DNA of 64,000 nucleotides from Symbiodinium sp. CCMP2592 (lineage: Eukaryota; Sar; Dinophyceae; Suessiales; Symbiodiniaceae), in contig CAJNDT010000591.1 of NCBI GenBank assembly GCA_905221615.1, positions 951,825 through 1,015,824 of the forward strand, written 5' to 3'. The notes beneath the pieces were generated by a model. The model had not been told where the DNA came from and made no database searches. It saw nothing but the letters and a program-made list of their open reading frames with translations. Shown in pieces: positions 36,901 to 48,900 of the stretch. A program made the translations under genes and the position numbers. How positions within the stretch are numbered: the stretch's first letter is position 1; each line of letters opens with the position of its first letter.

Positions 36901-39900
36901 GTCACCAAATCTGGATTTTGCACAGAGGGCGAATGGATTTGGGCTCTTTCAAGATCGCCCCCTCTCTTGGGCAGAGGCCTGTGAAAAGATATGAAAGCAG
37001 GGTGGGTTTCCAAGTTGGAAAAGAAGACAATGACATTGACCGCTGTTTTCAGTGGTTGAGGGACAATCCGGATCCGGCTGAAGGCAGAGTGCCAGAAGGC
37101 AGAGTGCCAGAAGGCAGAGTGCCACCAGCTTTCCTCATGTCTCCTTTCTGAAGACAATGTCTGAGGATGGAGAGATCACAAATGTGCTCCCCGTCTTGCC
37201 AGAGTCAGAGAAGTGGTGGCTGAACATTCCACTGCTGGTCTTGGGCCTTGAACAGGGCAGCATCGGACTTGCTGGCATGGCCTATGCTATGCGTGAAAAC
37301 ATGATTCATGTGAAATGTGACAAGATTCACAGGGCCATTCGAGATTTCAAAAACAGCATGTCGAGATGCCTCAAAGGACTCTTCCTGAAAGCACAACTTC
37401 ACTCATCTTACATCTTTGCCCTGAATTATAAACCCTTTGGAAGTGGTGGTTTCTACCAGCAGAAGAAGGAAATGCTGGCGAGTTTTGTTTCCTGCACATC
37501 ACCGAGCAGAAGCTTGTTGTGGGACGCTTTTCGAGATACGATTGCCTATGACTTAGACAGGCAGCTATCCGGTGACGAGCATGAGATTGAACATATGCTT
37601 GCAAATGTCGAATCCTTCATGAAGAAGGGCAGCTTGGTGAAATCCTTCAGATGGTTCAGCTGGAACCAGCTATGTTGTGAGCAACTTCATGAGTTTCATG
37701 TCCTCAAAATGCTGCTGGCTGATCATTTCGGCGAAGATCAATCTTTCAGCCCTTGCTCAAGGGAAAGACTCAGCCTGTATTCAAACTCGGCGAATACACA
37801 ATCGGGCAAGGAGCTCTTCGAAGGCAGAGTGCCAGAGTCCGAAGGCAGAGTGCCGGACTCTGACAATGGTGAGAGGCAGGAAGATGCACTGGGTGATTTG
37901 CAAAAGCTGTCACAGGCTGGTCGTGCCACTGATCCACGGAAAGAACTCAGCTTGTTGAAAGCCAGCATGGGGTGCTTCAAGTTGGCATACTATCTCATGA
38001 CAGAAGACCTTTTCGATCACTCCAAGATATTGTACAAAGTGACCGAACCGTTGTGGACATGGTATGGGAAACAAGTAAAAAACGTTAAATCGCCGCAGGA
38101 TGGTCGAGGTTATGCCGAGTTGATGACAGTGAATGATGCCTGGAAAGCAGACAAACATTTGTTGCAGATTGTCTCCAACCTGCAGAAGACCGAGTTGGGG
38201 AAGGAGCATCTGGATACTGATTTACACGAGCCCGCAGAAAAAATCATGATGTTGAGCTTGCATTTGCTGATGAACAGGGTCTGGACTTGCAGTCTTTTTC
38301 ACTTCCACCAGATGCCTATGCGGGATTGCTGTCACCTGATGCAGAAATTCGGACGATCACGGCTTTGAAGGCAAAGGGCCATCACACATCACTCTTGAGG
38401 TTGGAGTCGACATTGGCACGGTCCACTCCAAGTGTTCATGCCCGGCAACTATTCACAGACCTGCAAGTTGGAATCAGCCATCCTTCGAGACTTTTTCTGG
38501 ACACATTGGAGGCACAGGGATATGAAGTGGCGCCTCCGGGGTCAGAAGACGTTGTCGTGGATGATGTTGACACAGAGCAGGACGGGGAGATGGAGGATTC
38601 TGTGCCTGAAGAAGCAGATGACGGTGCCGGAGTTGGTGACATTTTGTTAGACGGGCAAGAGGGCAGCGTGCCAGCTCAAAGGACTGTAACAATATCGGTA
38701 CCAGCATGCCCTGCAACCCACCTGCTGAGTGTTCTGGTGCAGACGCTGCCAGACAACAAGATTGTGGAAGATGTGCACAACAAGATTCGTAATGATTCTT
38801 TGTTGAACAAACCCCGCAAGCAAACATACTCCACGATTCAAACTGTGATCGAGAATTCAAACGTCTTTGAAAGCCGTTCAATCAGGCATCCGGCAAAAGT
38901 CAAACGGGAATATTTTGAAAGGGAGTTTTGGAATGTGGACAGGAAGCGCCAAAAGTTGTGCTTCAGAGGATGTGTCCACAAGCTGCAGTCACAGTATACC
39001 GAGATTGTCGGCGACAAGACATGGAACACCCTGTCAGAAGAGACACTCGAACGAGCATCAGCTGCGTGGTCATGGCTAATTCACTACAATGATGCAAGAC
39101 TGGCATCTCAGCATGTTCCCTTGCGTGCTGGGAAGTTTAGCAGCCTTGCAGCCCCTTTGAAGATCGTGAACCATGTCTTGGATTTGACATGCTATCTCTC
39201 TCTTGGGGCAAAAACCTGGGCTGCTCTCATGTGGCCAGTGGTCCAGCATGAGGACCAGTCGACAGGAGAGATATATTTTGTTTTGAAGGCAGAGTGCCCG
39301 GATGGTTCCAGCGTCAAGGCCTGCTGGATTCATTTGTATGAGCCCCCGTATTGGGAAGTCATCGAAACAGAGGCAGTCTTCTGGAATGGCTTCATTTGCC
39401 TCCGTCGTTGTGCTACAAGCTCAGTGTCACTTCTATCCTATATGTTGCAGCATCCCAAGTGACATGTTTTCATTTAGGATTCTGTCAACTGTCGACCCAT
39501 ACAGTAAATAGTACAATAAACTTATATAAGTTTTGCTGTGTTTGTTTTTGCTGACTCGACTGAGGGAAATGTCACAAGCATGTCGGACTCTCGCAGACTG
39601 CCAGAATCTCGCCGAGCATGTGATCTCCCAGACTGGAAACGTAGACGAAAAAAAGCGAAAGGAGCTGCCACGAATGCGCCGTCCAAAGCTCATGAGCCTG
39701 ATCGCTTCTCATCACCTTCCGGAAGATGAGGATTTCATGCGCAAAATTGAGGCTATGTATTCGACAGCCAAAGATTCAACAGAGGATGAGGATGAGGGTG
39801 ACATTATCATGGGGGACTTTGTTGATGAGCTGGTTCTTGACGACCTGCTTGCTGAGGACAAACAGGAATTTAAAATGGTCTCAGACGCAGTCAGAAAACG

Positions 39901-42900
39901 CAGAATCAAAAGGGTGCATCAAACCTGGCAGGCCATCAAGACGCAGCAAGAAAAGGCCAAGGCAAAGGGCAAGGCCAAAGCAAAGACCAAAGCAAAGGCC
40001 AAGCCACAGGCCAAACGGAAAGCCAAGAGAAAGATTTGTCGCCCACGTATGTTGCCCAGGAAGCAACCCGCGCCTCCTGATGAAAGTGTTCAAGAGGGAG
40101 CAGAAGGCAGAGTGCCAGCACCTCCTGCTGAGGTGCCGGTGGAGCCGGAGCCTGATAATCACGTGGAGGCCGCGGAAGGCAGAGTGCCAGCCCCTCCTGA
40201 TGAGATGCCGGAGGTGCCTGCTGCAATCCCTGTCCCAGAGCCTGATGATCACGTGGAGCCCGAGGAAGGCAGAGTGCCAGCCCCTCCTGCTGAGATGCTG
40301 GAGGTGCCTGCAGTGCCTATCCCAGCACTCGAGCCACGGGAGGTTGCAGTCCGTGGCCCCCAACATCAGCGGCGGCCGAACCGTGTTGACTACCAAGGGG
40401 TATGGAGACCTGTTCAATGCCCGGAGTGTCCCAAGATAGCTGGTGAGATGAAGTACGACCCGAATCCTGGTGGCACTGACAAAGCAAAATGGTTTCTCCG
40501 AGTTCGTGTGACAGACGGCGGTCTCTTGGAAAGATTCGGAACATTTGTTATAGCTTCGCTGTGGTTGCCTGATCTGCTGTGTGTTGTGTCACATTACATG
40601 AACCCATGTGTGTCTGGCATTGAAGGCGAGTGGAGCCACCTCGTACCCTATCACTGGGGACGTGTGGCTTCCAAGATGACAGAAGCTCAGGCCAGACAAC
40701 ACGTCATTGACCATAGGCCCTGTTGTGGCCCGACCAGGAGGCCTGGCAACAACTAGAGGATTCATCCTGCGCTGCAAAGAAAAGTTGTGTGTCTGTCTGT
40801 GTGCTTGCATTGATGGCAGCGGGTCCTGCTAGATTGGAATGCGTCCGAGAGACTGTGTGTTTCTGCTTGGGGAAGACGGATTGCGAAAGCATGTTCGCAT
40901 TTTCCCACATGTGGAATTTGTCACGTGCAAGCACATGGACAATCATTTCGAGTGCCACAACCCGGAAGCCGCACAAACTAGCACATGTGGTTTGAAGCCG
41001 TGCGTGCTGGTGACTGAACAGTAGCCGTCCAGAGCAATGCATTTCGCCCCGATCGAACGAGGAGAGTGTTTCTTCAGAGGCGAGCTCTCCCCAATCTTGA
41101 TCAAAACCGCTTGCGAAAAATTGGCCAAAGCGCCTTACCAGTGGAAACCAGCTGAGAGATGGAATGAAGTTTATGACGACGTGCCTTGGGAAATCATGGT
41201 TCGCTACCTGCGTTACTGGCCACGTATTGGCTCCCGCATTACAGGAGGCCTCAGGCTTCTTCGACGGTACCAAGGCCCCTTCCCGAAGTTTTATCAGGTG
41301 GGTGAAGGAGAAGAACCGCTGGAGTTGCCGCGCGTTTCTCTCGTTTGTGATTTTGTTTATGTTTGGAACGACGAAGATGAACAACAACGGCAGTTTGTCC
41401 TTCAGATGAAACACCTCTCACTTGTTGCCATCCTTCTCGGTGGTCCGGGGGAACTTCCTGACCTTGATGCTGGAGCAATACCTTTGACCGACCAGCTTTG
41501 TGCAAAGTTGGGGTGGCAATAATTAATGGATCTTGATGCGGGAAGGCAGAGTGCCAGCAGCTGGGAAGGCAGAGTGCCAGACGTTGTCGCGTCACCCAGC
41601 TGTACCCTGCTTCGCCTGCACGTGATTCGCTTGACAGTGTGGTCAACGCAGAAAAGCGCAACATCCAGCAGTTCGTAGCCACTTCACGTGATTTGTGCAT
41701 CCCTACTACTATCAAACCCTAAAACTATGGCACTCTGCCTTCTAGCCCCAAACCCTAAATACTAAAGACCCTGAAACTCTAACCCTAACCCTTTCATGAC
41801 CCTCAAACCCTAACACTATGGCACTCTGCCTCTAACCCCAAACCCTAAATATACTAAAGACCCTGAAACTCTAACCCTAACCCTTTCATTACCCTCAAAC
41901 CCCTAATACTATGGCACTCTGCCTTCTAACCCCAAACCCTAAATATACTAAAGACCCTGAAACTCTAACCCTAACCCTTTCATTACCCTCAAACCCCTAA
42001 ACTATGGCACTCTGCCTTCTAACCCCAAACCCTAAATATACTAAAGACCCTGAAACTCTAACCCTAACCCTTTCATTACCCTCAAACCCTAACACTATGG
42101 CACTCTGCCTGCTAACCCCAAACCCTAAATACTAAAGACCCTGAAACTCTAACCCTAACCCTTTCATTACCCTCAAACCCCTAATACTATGGCACTCTGC
42201 CTTCTAACCCCAAACCCTAAATATAATAAAGACCCTGAAACTCTAACCCTAACCCTTTCATTACCCTCAAACCCCTAATACTATGGCACTCTGCCTTCTA
42301 ACCCCAAACCCTAAATATACTAAAGACCCTGAAACTTAACCCTAACCCTTTCATTACCCTCAAACCCTAATACTATGGCACTCTGCCTTCTAACCCCAAA
42401 CCCTAAATATTAAAGACCCTGAAACTCTAACCCTCACCCTTTCATTACCCTCAAACCCCTAATACTATGGCACTCTGCCTTCTAACCCCAAACCCTAAAT
42501 ATAATAAAGACCCTGAAACTCTAACCCGAACCCTTTCATTACCCTCAAACCCCTAATACTATGGCACTCTGCCTTCTAACCCCAAACCCTAAAGACCCTG
42601 AAACTGTAAACCCTGTGCCAGGTCTTCTTCATCCTCGTCTTCTTGGAAAAAACCTTAAAAAATGTAGTTTTTTTTTGTGTTTTAAAGTTTTTAAAAATTT
42701 TAAAAGTTGTTTAAAGTCTTTAAAAGTCTTTCAAATTCTTTTTAAAGTTTGTAAAAGCTTTTAAAAGCGTTTAAAAGTCTTTTAAAGTATTTTTAAAGCT
42801 TTTAAATGTATTTTAATGTTTTTAAAAGTCTTTTAAATATTTTAAAAGCCTTTTCAAGTTTTGAAAAGTCTTTTAAAGTTTGCAAAAGTCTTCTAAAAGT

Positions 42901-45900
42901 TTCTAAAAGTCTTTTAAAGTCTTCTAAAAGTTTTTAGAATGTTTTTTCTTGCATTTGAAAGTTTTTAAAAGTCTGTAAAAGTCTTTAAAAGCCAACTCTG
43001 TCGAAAAAGCCCTGTGGATCTAAACCTTGTGGTTCTGGTTCGGTGCAAAGGGGCAATGATTCTTGCCAAACATGCTTGGCGAACGAGGTTGCCATACTTC
43101 ATGGTGATTCCGTTATACTGCGGGTCACCATCCTTCAGGATCTGAAGTATGAGCTTAATCTGATGCTTCAGCAACCTTACAGCAGCTTCGTCCCTGTTGG
43201 GCCATGGTGTTCCAGGTCCTGTTGCCACAGGCTTGATATTCTGCCGATTGTAATAAGCCTCCATTTTTGGAGTCATGAATGCTTGATCTCCAACTACAAC
43301 CTTTGTGTTGATCTGAAATTTTTCAAAGTAGTCATTCATAATAGACATTGTAGTATGTTCTTCTTTATCCTGGACTACTTCGGCAGTCAACAAGTTTGTT
43401 GCTCCATCATAGATAATAAGAAATACTAAGCGACTATCCTTGCCGGGAATTGGAAGCTCACCGTGATCTACGAAGGTGAGATCACCGAAAGTCTCTGATC
43501 TTAGACCAGAAATCTTCGCTCTCGAAGGAGCTCTCACATGTTCCTGGCAGGCTGAACACTTTTTGACCAGTTGGTCATATATCTCGTAGATCTCCTTTGG
43601 GATCTGTAAGGCTTTTGTGCGTCGCTTGAACTGATCCGTACTCATATGACGGTGCTTAAGGTGAAGCTTGTAGAGTTCTACAGGGTCCTTAAGCTTCTCA
43701 TGAATCCTGCGAAGAGCAATTGGAAGAGATGGCGAAGGTTCTGCGACAATCTCTTCACCTGTTGGTGAGTCTGTGCCAGGAGCCGGGTATTCTCTTGACT
43801 CAAGTGGTCTTACCTCCGTCCCGTCATCAGCTCCTGGGACTGTAGACTTCTCTTCAACAGGAGGTTTGTCCGCATATTTGCGGGTTTTCTTCAGAAGGTT
43901 TTTAAGACCCTTTGGAGTCTTTATTTTCGCAGATGGAACCTCAAGTCTTTCTTCTTCTGGAGGTTCATGCGGTGCAGAGGATTCTGCAGGTTTGTCTCTA
44001 GAGCCTGATGATGGTTCCGATGGTCCGGAAGGCTCAGGAACATCTCCAGATGATTCTGGTGGATCAAGTCTCTTGGCAGATGATTCTGCCGGATCAGATG
44101 GAAGAGGCTTCCTTTTCCCTGAAATCCTCTTCGGTGGTGGATCAGCTGCTCCCTCAGGTGCTCTGTCACAACCCTTGAGGTACGTGTGAGCCTTTTTCTG
44201 TCCGGCACAGGCTGGACATCGACCTTCCGGTATCCTAACATAAGGCTTATTGGCTCCTAGAGCAGTCTCCGTCGCACGGAACGATGTACCTGACTTAGGA
44301 AGGTACTTCCTGGTGGAGGTAAAGCCTAGAAGGTCCAATACCAAATGGTTATTGGTACTAATCGGAAGAGGGGTTTTATACAAACCGAAAGCTTCACACG
44401 TTGCTAGGTCAGCTGTGGGACTACACTCGAGAGTCATTCTTAAATTTCTCATCTGTTCAATGGAGAACAAGATGGGGACTCTTCCCTGATCCAAAACTTC
44501 TATGGTTGTATCTCTTCTTGGAGTTGTGTTAAACCATAGAGTTACACGCTCCTTGATAAGAGCTGTTTCACTATCTGCGAAAGAGAACTTCGTGTTCGAA
44601 GGTGAAAAAGTGAAATCAATCATGCCTGGGGCATGTTGCTTCATGGCCTTGATAAGCCTGTTCACCGCATAGCGGGAACCCATAGCCCTAGTACAACCAG
44701 AGTCAAGAATGACAAAGGTAGGGCTCTTATCAAGATTGATCCTCTCGGTGAGAGCAGATAGGACGGTGTGCTGCAACGGAAACACTGCTGTTGCAGTCTC
44801 CACACCTTGCCCCTCAGATGGTTCAAAAACCTGGGGCGCGTAACTCACTGATGAGTTGTACACGGGTTCTTGGTGCGCGCTCGGATCTGTGCCTCTACCT
44901 GATGATCCTGCTTGATTTCTTCTCTTCTTTTTTCGTGTCTTTCTTCGTGAGGCTTGTGATGCATAGTATGTATAAGACGTTTGATCGTCATAAGCGGCAT
45001 AATTCCAACTGGAGTCAGTATAATAACTGTCCTCATACCATGAATCCCAGCTCGGTGCGGTGGAACTTTCATAGGCCTGTGGATATCCAGTTTGGTCTCC
45101 TTGTAAGGAGGCAGACTTAGCTGTATCCTTACCTTTGCCTTTTGATTTTGTACCCTTGAAGGAGCTTCCTTTATCTCCTTTGTCCTTTCCTTTTCCTTTG
45201 CCTTTTCCACCCTTTCCTTTTTCCTTTCCTTTACCTTTACCGAAATAGCTGGAATCATTTGGATCATGTTCTGCCTGGTTGGCTCTCCCTTTTCCGCGGT
45301 ATGACCTAAAACGGCCACGTCCTTTTCGCTTGCCACCCTTTGCTCTTCCCGGTGATCCGGGACGCATTCTTGGTCTTCTTCCCTTTTTGAATCTCCTTGC
45401 AACGAAGGCCTCATGGTCGTCAACTGTCCAGAAGACAGCTTCTTCATCCTCGGCGGCAAGAAAGCCTTCCTCAAGGGTGTCTTCGTCTTGAAGCCAGAAT
45501 CCATCGACTCCGTCGTATTCACCCTGATCGAGGATGAGGAAGTTTCGACCTCCGCGTTGGCGGCGTTGATCTCTCCTTCCATGGCGGTCCTTCTTGTGAG
45601 AAGTGTGCCGAATATTGGGATCCTGCAGACCAGTTCTGGTCGTTGAGAACTGATCGAACATGGTCTGCCGTACTATAGGGTACGTGTAGGTCTCAATTCG
45701 GTAACCTTGGTTGGTCAATGCTGTTACCAACCTCTCACGTTGCATCTCATTTAGGTCGGACTGCACTAGGAAGAGGAGAGCTAGGAGATTATCATTTAGA
45801 GGAAACGCTCTTCGATGATTATCAAGGCGTTCCTTGTTCCATGTTTCGAAGAAACGTGCGGCGTATGTGTCTCTCTCGGTTGCATCCTGTAGGCGCATGA

Positions 45901-48900
45901 AGGTTTGATCTGCCTGCACAGCCTGCATGAAATCAGGATGGGCATCTTCCAGAATTATCTCTGGTAAGAGATCCATCCATGAGTTTCTCACGCGCTGTAG
46001 CACGATCTCAAACTTAGCAATCCAAGTCACAAAGTCTTGGTTGCCCTTCCATGCCTTGAATAGGCCGAGGAAACGCCACAGGAAAACGTACTGTTCTCCT
46101 TTCACGAAAAATGGACGCATCTTCTTCTTGAAGTAATCTACTCCATCTGGGGCTGCAAGCCTTTCTCGGTTGAGTGATTCTTTTTGTACTGCGGCCAATC
46201 CGGAGAGCCTCGTCTTGAGAGACGGACCTCTTTTGGTGTCATCCAGCGTTGTTATGTCGCACCAGTCGTCAATCAACTGTTCATACTCAAACCACGAGGT
46301 GGTGCCATCATAGGCAGGCGCGATCTTGGGCGTTATGCCTAATGATGCAAGCATGCGGTCAGATGTTGCATATGACTGTGCGACATAAGTAGCTGGACCT
46401 TGGGAGGTCTCTTCGTTCTCATATCCCCCGGAGGATTGGGAACTGCCGTCGGCTTCGCTATGCGAGCTCGACATTGTGCTGCCTCTTGTCCGCTTGGTTA
46501 AGCGTTCGGCGAGGCCGACCGCTGTAGCGGACTTTGTGAGGCGGGCGGCCCTTTCCGGGCTCCGCTACCAGAAAACTGTGCCGATACACCCCCAAGGGAT
46601 ACTCCTTGTAAGGAGGTGTATGACCAGTTTATTCCCTAAGGATCAAAGGGCAGCGCCCTGCACACGGACAGTAGTTGTTTTGTCTTGCTACGCAAGGAGA
46701 GCTTGTCTTGTCTCAATATGGTAAAACCACTGTGAGCCAATGGGCAGCGGAATGTATATGTATGAGCATGCAGCCATTGCTGTAGGTACCTGTTAGAGCT
46801 ACCCCTTTAGAGGTTTATGGTTTCACCCCCCCCCCCCACGCCCCCCCACGCACACACGCACACACATGCACACACACACACGCACACACACCTCGAAACG
46901 CCCTTGCTAGGCCCTGCCGAAGCAATCTGCGGAACAGCGCCAAGCCATTGTGGCCTTGGGGGCCATGGCGCGAGGAGCTCCGAAGTTCCTTCAGTGTTTC
47001 GGGTGCAGGGGGCTCCCTTTAAGGGATCCTATAAGGGATCTACCGGGCTCCTTTAAAGGGATCTACCTAGGGGTGGGTTTCGGTTTGGTGTTTTGGGTTT
47101 GGGAAGTAGGGCTTGGTTTACTGCATCAGAATTCCTTCAATCATGTTGGTGTGTCCAGGTTTCAGAGCCCTAGGGAATTCAGCGGTCCGGGTTGAATTAG
47201 GGTTTTAGGGTATGTATAGCGGCTTAGAGCTTAAAGCTGCGTTTAGCCTGCCCCGAGTTCAGCATGTGCAGGTCGGGGGTTCCCCTAAACCCTAAACCCA
47301 GAGAGCCCGATACCGCTTAATTAAGGAATATAGCGTAAATCATAATATGAAGCCCAGTATAATTTAAGCCATATTCCTTAATTAAGGGGTATTGGGCTCT
47401 TTGGGAACCCGTTGACCAGTTCAGGGTGTCGATCGCAAGCCCTGCGCAAGGAAACGTGGACAACGCTGCCGTCTCTTGGCAACCGAACGCCATTGGCTTC
47501 CCTTTGCCTTAACCCTAAACCCTAAACCCTAAACCCTAAACCCTAAACCCTAAACCCTAAACCCTAAACCCTAAACGGGGGGGCTCGCCCAACCTGGGGT
47601 TGAGGGTGTATTGTTTAATTGTTGAAAGCATTTATCAGTGCTAGTCAACTTGTCATTCTGATTTAGAGTATACAGTATACTCCCTAGTTACTGAATACTG
47701 AATGGGTACTAGTTTTTTGTGGTTTTTTTTGAGCACCGGGCTTATACTTATTATTGCATTGCGAAGCACGGGCTGCTTCGTGTGTCAACCCTATGTCAGT
47801 GCGAAAGTACATGGATGCCGCATGGGATGACAAGACTGCACTACCTCAAGCATCCTGAATACGGATGATGCAGCATTCCGATGATGACCCTTTTTCGAGG
47901 TTTGGTGTGCACGCTTGAAACAGTAGGCAATCGGGGCAGGTGGGGCCTGGGGGACCAGTCTGAGCCAAAAGGGTCTTTGTCGTCGGATCGTGGCTCAAGA
48001 CTTACCTATAGTCTCCATTGTAGTTCCTGTTTCGGGTTTACCCAATATTATATATATATGTAGGATCCTGAAAACGAGATCCATCAACTCTGAAACCCCA
48101 CATCCGCACCGAGAGGCCTCAATAGAGTGGTAGGGTGTGCGGGGTGCCTATACTGCAGGATTACATCCGAAGCCGTAAGGAACATAATCTTGCTGGTTAA
48201 TCCTGCCCCACAGATCAGCCTTTATCCTAAGCCTTAAACCATCTGGGGCCCTTATTCCCTTTTTGTAGTCCTAGGTTCCTTCTGAAGTCTGAAGTTACCC
48301 AATACCAAAAAGGGAGCCCTTGTTTTCCTAGGTGACTGGGCATCCTAGCCATCGATCATAACCTTAAGCCCTAAACCCCACACCGATTAGGAACCGCCGT
48401 GCCAAGGCGATAGTCGAGGCAGGCTGCATGGAGATCCTGCTGCAGCAGCTTCGCTCTTGCTCCCCGGCTGCGTTTCGAGGGGGTCTGGGTCTTGCGTCTA
48501 GGGTTTAGGAAACCCTAAACCCTTTAAACCCTAAACCCTATAAACCCTTAACCGTGGGGTTTCGAGTTTTGGGATTTGGGTTTGGGGCTCATGGGCACTG
48601 GGGTGCAGGGTTGCCCATGTTGGCAGGGGTCCTGTGGGTCTGGGGTTGTGAGCACGAGTTTGCAGGTATTTGACGTTCAAGGCTGAAGGATTTGAGGCCA
48701 GGCTTTCGGGGACTAAGGGGTTTAGGGTTTAGGGGGTTCAGAGTTTTGAGGGTATGGTTTAGGGTTCACATTTTACGTTTCCGGGTGCTGTTGCAGGCTT
48801 TGACGGGCTGATTTAGCGCAAATACCTGCAACACATTGGAAACCCCTCTGCACCGCATGAGAACTTCAGAACGCGACATAGTAAAGCATGTATCCTGGCA

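Larger units (their letters stand above)
31825..43059. mobile_element. Nested 11.2-kb TIR element inserted into copia integrase
   Basis: The two ends are inverted copies of a 51-bp sequence (44 of 51 positions agree) and are flanked by the direct repeat TTCTT (31,820-31,824 and 43,060-43,064). Taking the segment and one TTCTT copy out rejoins LAR and NSSITYGG in frame, which is the expected copia integrase reading. Inside are several plus-strand ORFs, two tandem duplications, a 100-base gap, a 10-copy satellite and about 30 copies of a GGCAGAGTGCC motif; T-rich stretches with TTTAAAAG words lie just inside both ends. The superfamily is not clear: a 5-bp duplication fits few families. The frame-broken protein at 36,591-39,462 is my best candidate for its transposase, by context only. 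Because of the gap, true length may differ. Confidence 0.85.
19660..46825 (-). mobile_element. Complete Ty1/copia-type LTR retrotransposon with extra ORF3, interrupted by a nested TIR element
   Basis: Two 249-bp direct repeats (TG...CA ends) bound the element, and runs of C on both outer sides fit a 5-bp CCCCC target duplication. Read on the minus strand the order is LTR, primer binding site, gag-protease-integrase, [nested 11.2-kb insertion], rest of integrase, methyltransferase-like segment, reverse transcriptase, RNase H, 2,307-codon ORF3, LTR. Integrase before reverse transcriptase is the Ty1/copia order. The LTRs differ at one position (19,692 region, gtgagg versus gtaagg), so insertion is recent. 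Without the nested element the retrotransposon would be about 15.9 kb, large for copia. It lies in an intron of a plus-strand ARM-repeat gene, in antisense orientation. The extra ORF sits where Sireviruses carry an env-like ORF, but its recognisable segments are nuclease- and Tpt1-like. Confidence 0.95.

Noticed and set aside
38225-38260. Programmed -1 frameshift
   Set aside because: The codon phase of the A-run does not fit the X XXY YYZ heptamer.
39881-40417. Reverse-strand ORF with repeated GWHSAF segments
   Set aside because: Shadow of the 407-codon protein; the repeats are the motif read backwards.
41710-42600. CRISPR-like regular repeats
   Set aside because: Units are tandem without unique spacers, and the setting is eukaryotic.
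31820-43064. The two copia halves being two separate elements
   Set aside because: Single LTR pair, complementary domain sets and exact in-frame junction argue for one interrupted element.
47510-47576. A true chromosome end
   Set aside because: The array is short and flanked on both sides by unique sequence, so it is interstitial.
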